Positions 45,498 through 53,514 of a stretch of 64,000 nt of DNA are shown here, piece by piece. Both the position numbers and the translations under genes were made by a program. The notes under the pieces are model-generated. The model searched no databases, was not told the origin of the DNA, and saw only the letters and a program-made list of their open reading frames with translations. The stretch's first letter is position 1. Each line of letters begins with the position of its first letter. The stretch is from Pseudaminobacter soli (ex Li et al. 2025) (lineage in GTDB: Bacteria > Pseudomonadota > Alphaproteobacteria > Rhizobiales > Rhizobiaceae). The DNA lies in contig NZ_JARXVF010000001.1 in NCBI RefSeq assembly GCF_029892515.1, positions 1,054,001-1,118,000 on the forward strand, in the 5' to 3' direction.

Positions 45498-48400
45498 ATG
45501 AACAGCAAGCGCTCCTATCTCGACACAATCAATGCCGGACGGCCGCGCAGGTCGTATACCTCACTCGAGGAACTCAATCGCTCGCTCGACAATCTCCAGC
45601 AGCGCCTCGGTCGTCACGCGGAGCCCGAAGCGGAGCTTCCGCGCAGCTTCGCCGAGCTTCGCGCGGTGCGCGACACGGGCACCGCTGAGCAGGCTTATCA
45701 GACCATCGCCCGCGACCTCGACCGCATTCGCAGCCAGGAAGACGGCGTCGCCGCTTTCGGCAAGATCGCGAACGAACTGAAGACCCTGCGCGATGATCTG
45801 CGCCAGCAGGTCTCGTCGGGCATGCGCAACGAGTTCGAGGCGATGCGCCGGGACATCGAGCGCGTCGGCCAGTCGTCGGCGGACCGCGACGCGCGCGAAC
45901 TCAATCTGGAATTCGAGCGGCTCTCCGGCGCCATCCTGGCGCTGTCGGAACGCGCGGACGACAAGAGCATCAACCTGCTCAGGCTTGAACTGGAACAGGT
46001 CAAGGGCGCGCTCGACACGCTGGCCCGCGAGGAGACCGTGCTCTCGGTCGACCGCCGCTGGGACGACTTTGACCGCCGCTGGACTGATTTCGAAGGCCGC
46101 GTGGCATCCAGCCAGGCGCAGGACCCGGCGATCACCGCCCTGACCCAGCGTCTCGAACAGATCAGCAATGCAGTCGACAACCTACCGGAATCGCTTTCGC
46201 TGCGCTCCCTTGAAGAAAAAGTCCGTATGCTGGCCGGCGCAGTCGAGCATTTCGCCCGTCAGAACGAGAGCCGCGGCGGCGAGACCTTCAACCAGATCGA
46301 AGAGCGCCTAGACGAGATTTCCCGCGCCATCGTGGCTTCCACCGCAGCGCTGACGCAGGCCAATTTCGACCCCGAGCCGTTCGAGCGGATCGAGGCCAGG
46401 ATTTCCTCGCTCGCCCGGCAGATCGAGGAAGTGGCCAACGACCATCCCACGCACGAGGTGATCGAGCGGCTGAGCCAGCTGTCGCAGCGCGTCGATGAAA
46501 TCAGCACGCAGGTGCACCTGCCCGAAGCCGCCGTCGAGCGGATCGGCCAGCAGATCGCCGGCATTGCCGAAAAGATCGACCGGGCGCCGGTGGCCCCCAA
46601 TGCGGATCACATCTTTCAGGGCATCGAGCAACGGCTCGACCTCTTCTCCAGCATGATCGAACGCCGTCAGGGCGACGCGCTGGAGCAGAGCAACATGCTA
46701 TTCCGCGACCTGGAGCGCCGCTTCGACGAAGTCGCGGACCGGCTCGACCAGCGCGCCCACGTTTCCTCCTTCGACAATACCGGCATCATGGAAGCCATCG
46801 ACGCCCGCTTCTCCGCACTTGCGGAGCGGTTCGGGGCCGACGAGGACGTGGTTCGCGGTCTCGAAACGCGTCTCGACGACATCTCGCGCCGCATCGACAG
46901 TTCTGCGCAGCAGTTTGCCGGTATCGATCCGGAACTGATCCGCAATCTGGAAGCGCAGGTCGCCGGGCTTTCCGAGCACCTCGCCCGCCCGACGAATCCG
47001 CTGCCCGAGTTCGAGGACATCGCCCCGCGCCTCGACGAGATCGAGCGCTCGATTGCCACCAGCCATGAATCCCTGCTCGAGGCCGCGCGCCAGGCCGCCG
47101 AAAACGCAGTGCTCTCGATGACCGGCTCGCCGAACCAGAGCGAAGCCGTCTCCGGCCTGGCCGACGATCTCCGCGCGCTGGAAGCGCTGACGCGCCGCTC
47201 GGACGAGCGCAACACCAAGACCTTCGAGGCGATCCACGATACGTTGCTGAAGATCGTCGACCGGCTGGGCTCGCTGGAACCCGTCGACCGCGTCGAAGCG
47301 ATGCCAGAGCAGGAGCGGACGGCGCCGCAGAAGATGGCCGTGCAGGACACGCCGTCCCTGGACTTCGACGCTTCGCTGCCCCTGATGGGCGTGCTTGACG
47401 AACTGCAGGCGCCGAGCCCGGCCGATCGCGATGGTGCCGTGCGTTCGCCCGCCGAAGCCGCTATCGCCGCAGCAGCCGCTTCAGCCCTCGACTCCGACAC
47501 AATCGCTGGCGACAAGCCGGTGGCCGCTTCCCATTCGCGGTTTGGCGGCCTGATGCGGGCCTTCTCCGGCCGCAAGCGCCAGAAGGCGGAAGAGCCCGCC
47601 GTCAACGCCCCCCTCGTCACCGAACAGGCCGAGGCCGCGCCGAGCGTCGACCTCGACATGCCGCTTGATCCGGACTTCGCCAACCGGCCGCTCGAGCCCG
47701 GCTCCGGCGCGCCCGACCTCAACGCCATCATGCGCCGGGTGCGCGACGAGCGCGGCCAGCAGGCCAAGCCCGCCGAGACCGACGCCGCGCGGGCAGACTT
47801 CATCGCCGCTGCGCGCCGCCGGGCACAGGCCGCCGCCGCCGAGGTGGAAGCGCTCAAGAACGGCTCCGAGCTCAAGGGCCCGGTCCGCGCGGTGCGCTTT
47901 GGCGACATGCTGAAGGCACGGCGCAAGCCCATCCTCATGGCTGCCGCCGCGGTCATGATGGCACTTGCCGGCCTGCAGCTCGGCAAGACCTTGATGACAG
48001 ACGGCGTTCAGGTCGCCAAAGACGTAACGCCCCAGGACACCAACAAGACCGAAGACACCGCTGAACTCACCGCAAGCGAGACGCCTGTCGTCGAAACGGC
48101 GGAAAACGCCAAGCAGCCGGTTGTCGAACCTGAAGCTGTCGAGGCCAAGACCGTCGATCCGCAGCCCGTGCAAACGGCTCAGGCTCCGGCAATAGCCGAT
48201 CAGCCCGCCGCGCCTGCTGCCCCGATGTCCTTTGCCGCTGCCCAGCCGGCAACGGCTGCCTTTGCCTCGCAGACCGACGCCGCCCTGCCCGCAGCTTCGG
48301 CGCCCACGGCCGCCCAGCAGCCGGCCGCAGACGCCGTATCGAAGACCGCTGCAATCGTCGTACCGGCCGAAGCCGGCCCGGCAGCGCTGCGCGAAGCCGC

Positions 48401-49205
48401 CGCTGCAGGCGACGCCAAGGCGCTGTTCGAGATCGGCTCGCGCTATGCGGACGGCCGCGGCGTGGCGACCGACACCAAGACGGCTGCGCAGTGGTATGAA
48501 AAGGCTGCCGAGCTCGGCCTCGCGCCCGCGCAGTACCGCATCGGCAATTTCTACGAAAAAGGCATCGGTGTCGAAAGCGACCTTGGCAAGGCCAAGCTGT
48601 GGTACCAGCTGGCCGCGAACCAGGGCAACGCCAGCGCCATGCACAATCTGGCCGTGCTGTTTGCCATGGGAGCCGACGGCGCGCCCGACAATGCAGCGGC
48701 CGTACGCTGGTTCAACCAGGCCGCGGAGCTCGGCGTCAAGGACAGCCAATTCAACCTCGGCATCCTCGCCGCCAAGGGCGTCGGCACGCAGCAGAACCTG
48801 GAAGACTCCTACAAATGGTTCTCGATCGTCGCCAACGGCGGCGACAAGGACGCAGGCGGCAAGCGCGACGAGATCGCCAAGGCTCTGCGTCCCGAGCAGC
48901 TGCAGCGCGCCCGCGCGGCGGCCGATCTGTGGAAGCCCAAGCAGCTCGACGCCTACGCCAATGCGGTCGATGTTCCCTCGGCCTGGCAGGAAGGCCAGAC
49001 CAACACCGCAAATGTCGACGTGAAGGAAGCGGTCAAGAGCATCCAGGCCATCCTGAGCAAGAACGGCTACGACGCCGGCAGCACCGACGGCGTGATGGGC
49101 CAGAAGACCAAGGATGCGCTGGCCGCCTTCCAGAAGGCCAACGGCTTGCAGCCGACCGGCGAAGTCGACGAAAAGGTAGTGCGCGCGCTGCTGGCCCTGA
49201 AGTAG
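45498..49205 (+). CDS. podJ: PodJ-like polarity protein with Sel1 repeats and peptidoglycan-binding domain
   Basis: The 1235-residue protein has a long cytoplasmic, acidic coiled-coil region (about residues 15-600), a disordered Ala/Pro/Glu-rich linker, one membrane helix (about 812-830) and a periplasmic part. The latter has about four Sel1 repeats (963-1115, for example GSRYADGRGVATD, GNFYEKGIGVESD) and a C-terminal peptidoglycan-binding domain (1174-1235, NGYDAGSTDGVMGQKTKDAL). This is the layout of PodJ, the pole-organising factor of Caulobacter and Agrobacterium. I chose the ATG at 45498, where the family-like N-terminus begins. A terminator follows. Confidence 0.85.
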   Translation: MNSKRSYLDTINAGRPRRSYTSLEELNRSLDNLQQRLGRHAEPEAELPRSFAELRAVRDTGTAEQAYQTIARDLDRIRSQEDGVAAFGKIANELKTLRDDLRQQVSSGMRNEFEAMRRDIERVGQSSADRDARELNLEFERLSGAILALSERADDKSINLLRLELEQVKGALDTLAREETVLSVDRRWDDFDRRWTDFEGRVASSQAQDPAITALTQRLEQISNAVDNLPESLSLRSLEEKVRMLAGAVEHFARQNESRGGETFNQIEERLDEISRAIVASTAALTQANFDPEPFERIEARISSLARQIEEVANDHPTHEVIERLSQLSQRVDEISTQVHLPEAAVERIGQQIAGIAEKIDRAPVAPNADHIFQGIEQRLDLFSSMIERRQGDALEQSNMLFRDLERRFDEVADRLDQRAHVSSFDNTGIMEAIDARFSALAERFGADEDVVRGLETRLDDISRRIDSSAQQFAGIDPELIRNLEAQVAGLSEHLARPTNPLPEFEDIAPRLDEIERSIATSHESLLEAARQAAENAVLSMTGSPNQSEAVSGLADDLRALEALTRRSDERNTKTFEAIHDTLLKIVDRLGSLEPVDRVEAMPEQERTAPQKMAVQDTPSLDFDASLPLMGVLDELQAPSPADRDGAVRSPAEAAIAAAAASALDSDTIAGDKPVAASHSRFGGLMRAFSGRKRQKAEEPAVNAPLVTEQAEAAPSVDLDMPLDPDFANRPLEPGSGAPDLNAIMRRVRDERGQQAKPAETDAARADFIAAARRRAQAAAAEVEALKNGSELKGPVRAVRFGDMLKARRKPILMAAAAVMMALAGLQLGKTLMTDGVQVAKDVTPQDTNKTEDTAELTASETPVVETAENAKQPVVEPEAVEAKTVDPQPVQTAQAPAIADQPAAPAAPMSFAAAQPATAAFASQTDAALPAASAPTAAQQPAADAVSKTAAIVVPAEAGPAALREAAAAGDAKALFEIGSRYADGRGVATDTKTAAQWYEKAAELGLAPAQYRIGNFYEKGIGVESDLGKAKLWYQLAANQGNASAMHNLAVLFAMGADGAPDNAAAVRWFNQAAELGVKDSQFNLGILAAKGVGTQQNLEDSYKWFSIVANGGDKDAGGKRDEIAKALRPEQLQRARAAADLWKPKQLDAYANAVDVPSAWQEGQTNTANVDVKEAVKSIQAILSKNGYDAGSTDGVMGQKTKDALAAFQKANGLQPTGEVDEKVVRALLALK

Positions 49206-49230
49206 CAGCTGCTTCCCCAAGCAGATTGAG

Positions 49231-49266
49231 AGCCCCGCGGCTGATAGGTCGCGGGGCTTGTCGTTT
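49231..49266 (+). terminator. Terminator after the podJ-like gene
   Basis: AGCCCCGCG (49231-49239) and CGCGGGGCT (49250-49258) form a perfect nine-pair stem with a ten-base loop, followed by TGTCGTTTT. It lies 25 bases after the stop codon. Confidence 0.8.
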
Positions 49267-49316
49267 TGCGCCCTTCTCTCATGCCCCCTTGGAAATGAGG
49301 CCCACCCAATGGCACA

Positions 49317-50156
49317 ATGGGTTTGAGACGATGTGGTCGGATAGCAAAAAGGATGCAGGGCCAGTTCACAATGCTTCGCTGCGGCAGCGCCGGCATTCAG
49401 GCGGTGGCTGCTTCGTCGCGGCATGTCTTCCAGCGGCATTCGCACGAGCAGTTCGGGATCGGCGTGATCGATCACGGCGCGCAGAGATCGCTGAGCGGCC
49501 GTGGCACGGTGGAAGCCGGTGCCGGCGACATCATTACCGTCAATCCGGGCGAAGTGCATGACGGTGCGCCCATCGGCGACGCCGGCCGATCCTGGAGGAT
49601 GCTCTATTTCGATCCCGAGATCGTGGTTGCCGCCGTCGAGGATATACGCGAGGTGGCGCCGGCCCATTCCGAGTTCCACCGGCCAGCCATGACCGACGCT
49701 GGTGCCGCTGATCTCTTCCGCCGTCTGTTCGCGACGATGACCAATCCCCATTCGCCCGAACTGCGCCGCGACGAACTGCTGCCGTTATTGCTGGCGCGCG
49801 TCGTCAGCGAGCGAGTGGAATTTGCTGGCGCGCCGTCGATGCCAGCCGCGATCCGGAAGGCGCGCGAACTTATCGACGATGCTCCGGCAGCGGCGCTGAC
49901 GCTCGCCGACCTTGCCAAGGCAAGCGGGCTCAGCCGCTTCCAGCTTGTCCGCAGCTTTGCCAAGGCGACAGGTTTTACGCCGCATGCCTATATGCTCCAG
50001 CGGCGGGCCGACCTTGCCAGGCGGCTGATAGCGCGCGGCACAAGGCTCGCCGATGCTGCGGCCGAAAGCGGCTTCGCCGACCAGGCGCATATGACGCGCG
50101 TGTTCGCCCGCAAATATGGTGTGTCACCCGGCGTCTACGCCGCAGCCGTGGCCTGA
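49317..50156 (+). CDS. AraC-family regulator
   Basis: The 279-residue protein has an N-terminal cupin-like effector domain (HSHEQFGIGVIDHGAQRS, VNPGEVHDGAP) and a C-terminal AraC double helix-turn-helix (about 180-275: LTLADLAKASGLSRFQLVRSFAKATGFTPHAYMLQRR, then AAAESGFADQAHMTRVFARKYGVSPG). AraC genes of this branch often sit before LysE exporters, as here. The start is uncertain: the ATG at 49317 has GAGG eight bases upstream, while ATGs at 49353 and 49371 have weaker sites. Confidence 0.87.
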   Translation: MGLRRCGRIAKRMQGQFTMLRCGSAGIQAVAASSRHVFQRHSHEQFGIGVIDHGAQRSLSGRGTVEAGAGDIITVNPGEVHDGAPIGDAGRSWRMLYFDPEIVVAAVEDIREVAPAHSEFHRPAMTDAGAADLFRRLFATMTNPHSPELRRDELLPLLLARVVSERVEFAGAPSMPAAIRKARELIDDAPAAALTLADLAKASGLSRFQLVRSFAKATGFTPHAYMLQRRADLARRLIARGTRLADAAAESGFADQAHMTRVFARKYGVSPGVYAAAVA

Positions 50157-50247
50157 TTTCTAGCCCTCGCAATCCTGTTCAAGACATGCCGGCCGGTACG
50201 CGTTTCGATGTGCACCTACATGCGCAACACCTGGCAGGAGATAGTCC

Positions 50248-50859
50248 ATGGGCATCGAATTCCTGATCACTTCACTCATAGTCGTCGCCTCGCCCGGCAC
50301 CGGCGTGCTCTACACATTGGCGACGGGACTGACACATGGCGCGCGTGCCAGCGTTGTGGCGGCATTCGGCTGCACCATCGGCATCCTGCCGCACATGGCC
50401 GCCGCCATCTTCGGGTTGGCCGCGATCTTGCACGCTAGCGCGCTGGCCTTCGAAATCTTCAAATATGCGGGCGTGGCCTACCTGCTTTACATGGCCTGGA
50501 ATGCGCTGCGCGAGAAGGGATCGCTCAACGTTGAAGAACGTTCGGAACCGCGCTCGATGGTCCGCCTGACCGTCACCGCCGTCCTCATCAACATCCTCAA
50601 TCCAAAACTATCGATCTTCTTTTTGGCCTTCCTGCCGCAGTTCGTCAGCATCGCCGACCCGCATCCGATCGAGACCATGCTGCTGCTGAGCGGGGTCTTC
50701 ATGGCGATGACCTTCATCGTCTTCGTCGGCTACGGACTGTTCGCAGCATCCGTGCGCGACAAAGTCATTTCGCGCCCACAGGTGATGGCCTGGATGCGCC
50801 GCAGCTTTGCGGCCGGCTTCGTGCTGCTCGGCGCGCGGCTGGCGCTGGCCGACCGCTAA
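50248..50859 (+). CDS. LysE/RhtB-family amino-acid exporter
   Basis: The 203-residue inner-membrane protein has about six helices and the LysE-family features: an N-terminal SPGTGVLYTLATGLTHGARA loop, the central LLYMAWNALRE, and ILINILNPKLSIFFLAFLPQFV. It should export an amino acid or related metabolite; the substrate is unknown. The ATG follows AGGAGA. It lies 91 bases after the AraC gene, probably its regulator. Confidence 0.9.
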   Translation: MGIEFLITSLIVVASPGTGVLYTLATGLTHGARASVVAAFGCTIGILPHMAAAIFGLAAILHASALAFEIFKYAGVAYLLYMAWNALREKGSLNVEERSEPRSMVRLTVTAVLINILNPKLSIFFLAFLPQFVSIADPHPIETMLLLSGVFMAMTFIVFVGYGLFAASVRDKVISRPQVMAWMRRSFAAGFVLLGARLALADR

Positions 50860-51051
50860 GCACCTCCCGCGTCTGAACCTCGCTTATGACGCTATGTGAC
50901 AGACAATCGGCGCTATCGTTAACCTGTTGACATGCTTTTCGTTTTAGACTGCATGCTGACTTTGATTTTGCCGTAATGTCGGCGCAAGGGCGTGCAATCA
51001 CCCAAGGCAAGGAACAGACTTCGCCGGCGGGCATAGCGTAGAGTTTGACGG

Positions 51052-51981
51052 GTGGGTATCTATCTCCCGATCGCTGAATTATCAGTCAATATCTTCGTGC
51101 TGCTCGCCATGGGCGCGGCGGTGGGATTTTTGTCGGGCATGTTCGGCGTCGGCGGTGGCTTCCTCATCACCCCACTCCTGATCTTCTACAACATTCCGCC
51201 GGCAATCGCGGTGGCGACCGGCGCCAACCAGGTCATCGCCTCGTCCTTCTCCGGCGCGCTCGCCCATTTCAAGCGCGGCACGCTCGACTTCAAGCTGGGC
51301 GGTATGCTTCTGGTCGGCGGCGTGTTCGGCTCGACGCTCGGTATTTACGTGTTCTCGCTGCTGCGCGCCATCGGCCAGCTCGACCTGTTCATCTCGTTGC
51401 TCTACGTCGTGCTGCTCGGCTCGGTGGGTGGGCTGATGATGGTGGAAAGCATCAACGCACTGCGCCAGACCAAGGGCGGCGCTGCGCCGACGCTGAAGAA
51501 GCCCGGCCAGCACAACTGGATCCACCGCCTGCCGCTGAAGATGCGCTTTCGCGCCTCAAAGCTGTTCGTCAGTGTCATTCCGGTGCTGGGGCTGGGCGCC
51601 GGCATCGGTTTCCTGTCGTCGATCATGGGCGTGGGCGGCGGCTTCATCATGGTGCCGGCGCTGATCTACCTGCTCAAGGTACCGACCAACGTCGTTATCG
51701 GCACCTCGCTGTTCCAGATCATCTTCGTGTCGGCCTACACGACCATCGTGCATGCCACCACCAACCAGACAGTCGACATCGTGCTCGCCTTCGTACTGAT
51801 GGTGGGCGGCGTGGCCGGCGCGCAGTATGGCGCCAAGGCCGGGCAGAGGCTGCGCGGCGAGCAGTTGCGTGCACTGCTGGCGCTGCTGGTTCTGGCGGTG
51901 GCGCTGCGCCTTGCGTACGACCTCTTCGTGCAGCCTGCCAATGTCTATACGCTGAGCGGCCTCGACGGAGGCCACCTATGA
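51052..51981 (+). CDS. TauE/SafE-family anion exporter
   Basis: The 309-residue inner-membrane protein has about eight helices in two halves, each with the family repeat (FLSGMFGVGGGFLITPLLIF and FLSSIMGVGGGFIMVPALIY). TauE/SafE proteins export sulfite or sulfoacetate-type anions. The GTG start at 51052 has a weak ribosome site. The stop overlaps the next ATG by four bases, so the two proteins are translationally coupled and probably work together. Confidence 0.92.
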   Translation: MGIYLPIAELSVNIFVLLAMGAAVGFLSGMFGVGGGFLITPLLIFYNIPPAIAVATGANQVIASSFSGALAHFKRGTLDFKLGGMLLVGGVFGSTLGIYVFSLLRAIGQLDLFISLLYVVLLGSVGGLMMVESINALRQTKGGAAPTLKKPGQHNWIHRLPLKMRFRASKLFVSVIPVLGLGAGIGFLSSIMGVGGGFIMVPALIYLLKVPTNVVIGTSLFQIIFVSAYTTIVHATTNQTVDIVLAFVLMVGGVAGAQYGAKAGQRLRGEQLRALLALLVLAVALRLAYDLFVQPANVYTLSGLDGGHL

Positions 51982-52763
51982 GGTCGGCGGCGGCGCTGGC
52001 CGCCATTGCGCTCGCCTGGCTATCGACGACGCCAGCGCTCGCGGTCGAGCTACCGCAGGAAACGATCCAGATCGGCCTCTCGACCGACCGCGTCGCCATT
52101 ACCGCCGATTTCACCGGCGCGGATCTCACCATCTTCGGCGCGATCGAGAACTCAGATCCGCTGTTGGCGCGGCAGGGCCGCTACGACGTGATCGTAGCAC
52201 TCGAGGGGCCGACGCGCCCGGTCGTCGTGCGCCGCAAGGACCGCGTGCTCGGCATGTGGATCAACGTCGATTCAGAGACGTTCGACAATGTGCCGTCGTC
52301 CTATTCGGTCGCCACCACGCGTCCGTGGCAGGATATAGCTGACCCCGAAAAATACCGGCAGCTCTCGCTTGGCGCCAACAATCTGCACATCGCGCCGGTG
52401 GACACCACCGAAACCCCGACAACCATTGCCGGCTTTGTGGCCGCCCTGCGGGAACTCAAGCAGAAGACCGGGCTCTACAGCGAGCGCATCGGCGGCGTGC
52501 AGTTCCTGTCGGCCAACCTGTTTCGCGCCAAGCTGCTCCTGGCGCCTGATGTGCCGGTGGGCACGCATCGGGCGCGCGCCTTTCTGTTCCGCAACGGCGT
52601 CTTCATCAAAGAGACTTCTGCGCAGCTGGCCATCTACAAGTCCGGTTTCGAGCAGGCGATCTACCGTTTTGCCATGCGCCACAGCCTTTGGTTTGGTATT
52701 TTCGCCGTGGTGCTGGCCATGATCACCGGTTGGCTCGGCCGCGTCATCTTCAGGAAGGACTGA
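51978..52763 (+). CDS. TIGR02186-family membrane-anchored periplasmic protein
   Basis: The 261-residue protein has a signal peptide (about residues 1-22), a periplasmic beta-rich domain (LSTDRVAITADFTGADLTIFGAI, RPVVVRRKDRVLGMWINVDS) and a C-terminal membrane helix (about 235-255). It matches the TIGR02186 family, which in alphaproteobacteria almost always follows a TauE/SafE gene. Its ATG overlaps the stop of that gene. It probably forms an accessory part of the exporter; the biochemical role is unknown. Confidence 0.88.
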   Translation: MRSAAALAAIALAWLSTTPALAVELPQETIQIGLSTDRVAITADFTGADLTIFGAIENSDPLLARQGRYDVIVALEGPTRPVVVRRKDRVLGMWINVDSETFDNVPSSYSVATTRPWQDIADPEKYRQLSLGANNLHIAPVDTTETPTTIAGFVAALRELKQKTGLYSERIGGVQFLSANLFRAKLLLAPDVPVGTHRARAFLFRNGVFIKETSAQLAIYKSGFEQAIYRFAMRHSLWFGIFAVVLAMITGWLGRVIFRKD

Positions 52764-52800
52764 GGGCGAGGGCATAGAGCGTCCTCCGACTAGCCAGTCT

Positions 52801-53514
52801 CTACCCGGGATGCAGCATCGCCCCCGCGATGGAGAAGATGCGGTGGGAACCGAGCATATAGGCGCGGAATTTTTCCCAGTCGAACAGGCCGTGATAGGCG
52901 CGATCGAGAACGTTGAGCGAGCCGGTATAGGCGCCGAAGGCCGGCATGATGATGCGGCTGCCGTCGCTGGCGAAGCAGCGGCGGCGGACCGAACGGCCAC
53001 GCTGGACGATGCGCGCGCAAGGGTGCAGGTGACCGGCGATCTCGCCTTCGACAGGAGTGGCAGAGGGCTCGTGCCGGAAGCTTAAGCCCCCGACATGGAT
53101 CTCGCTCACCGTGTCGCCGGGAAGCCCGGCCGGAGCCTGCGGATCATGATTGCCGGCAACCCAGAACCAGTCGCGGCCGGCCATCAGCGCTTCCAAAGCC
53201 TGCCGGAAGATCTCGGGCAGACGCGCAGCACCTTCACCATCGTGAAAGCTGTCGCCGAGACTGATCACCCGCCGTGGCCGGTAGTGGTCGATGACGGCGG
53301 CGAGATGCTGAAGCGTGGCCGCGGTATCGTAGGGCGGCAGCAGCGCGCCGCGCCGCGCGTAGGACGAGCCTTTTTCCAGATGCAGGTCAGACACGACAAG
53401 CAGTTCAAGCTCGGGCGCGAACAGCACACCGCGCCGGTCGCAGACCACGCGTTCGCCGGCGATCAGAATCGCCTCATCGCGCGGTTGCCGAGCCTTATGC
53501 GCCAGACTGCTCAT
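52801..53514 (-). CDS. pdeM: Ligase-associated DNA damage response endonuclease PdeM
   Basis: The 237-residue metallophosphoesterase has the metal-binding motifs VVSDLHLEKG, LGDSFHDG, VAGNHDPQ and AGHLHPCARI. PdeM-type nucleases are encoded with an Lhr-like helicase, an exonuclease and an ATP-dependent ligase as a DNA-repair set. Here the ATG at 53514 overlaps the stop of the helicase gene by four bases (ATGA), so the two are coupled. Confidence 0.93.
   Translation of the reverse strand: MSSLAHKARQPRDEAILIAGERVVCDRRGVLFAPELELLVVSDLHLEKGSSYARRGALLPPYDTAATLQHLAAVIDHYRPRRVISLGDSFHDGEGAARLPEIFRQALEALMAGRDWFWVAGNHDPQAPAGLPGDTVSEIHVGGLSFRHEPSATPVEGEIAGHLHPCARIVQRGRSVRRRCFASDGSRIIMPAFGAYTGSLNVLDRAYHGLFDWEKFRAYMLGSHRIFSIAGAMLHPG

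Noticed and set aside
47481-49751. Very long minus-strand open frame (756 codons) opposite the podJ-like gene
   Set aside because: It lies antisense to a gene with clear coiled-coil, Sel1 and peptidoglycan-binding domains. Its product has no domain, and long antisense frames are expected at this GC content.
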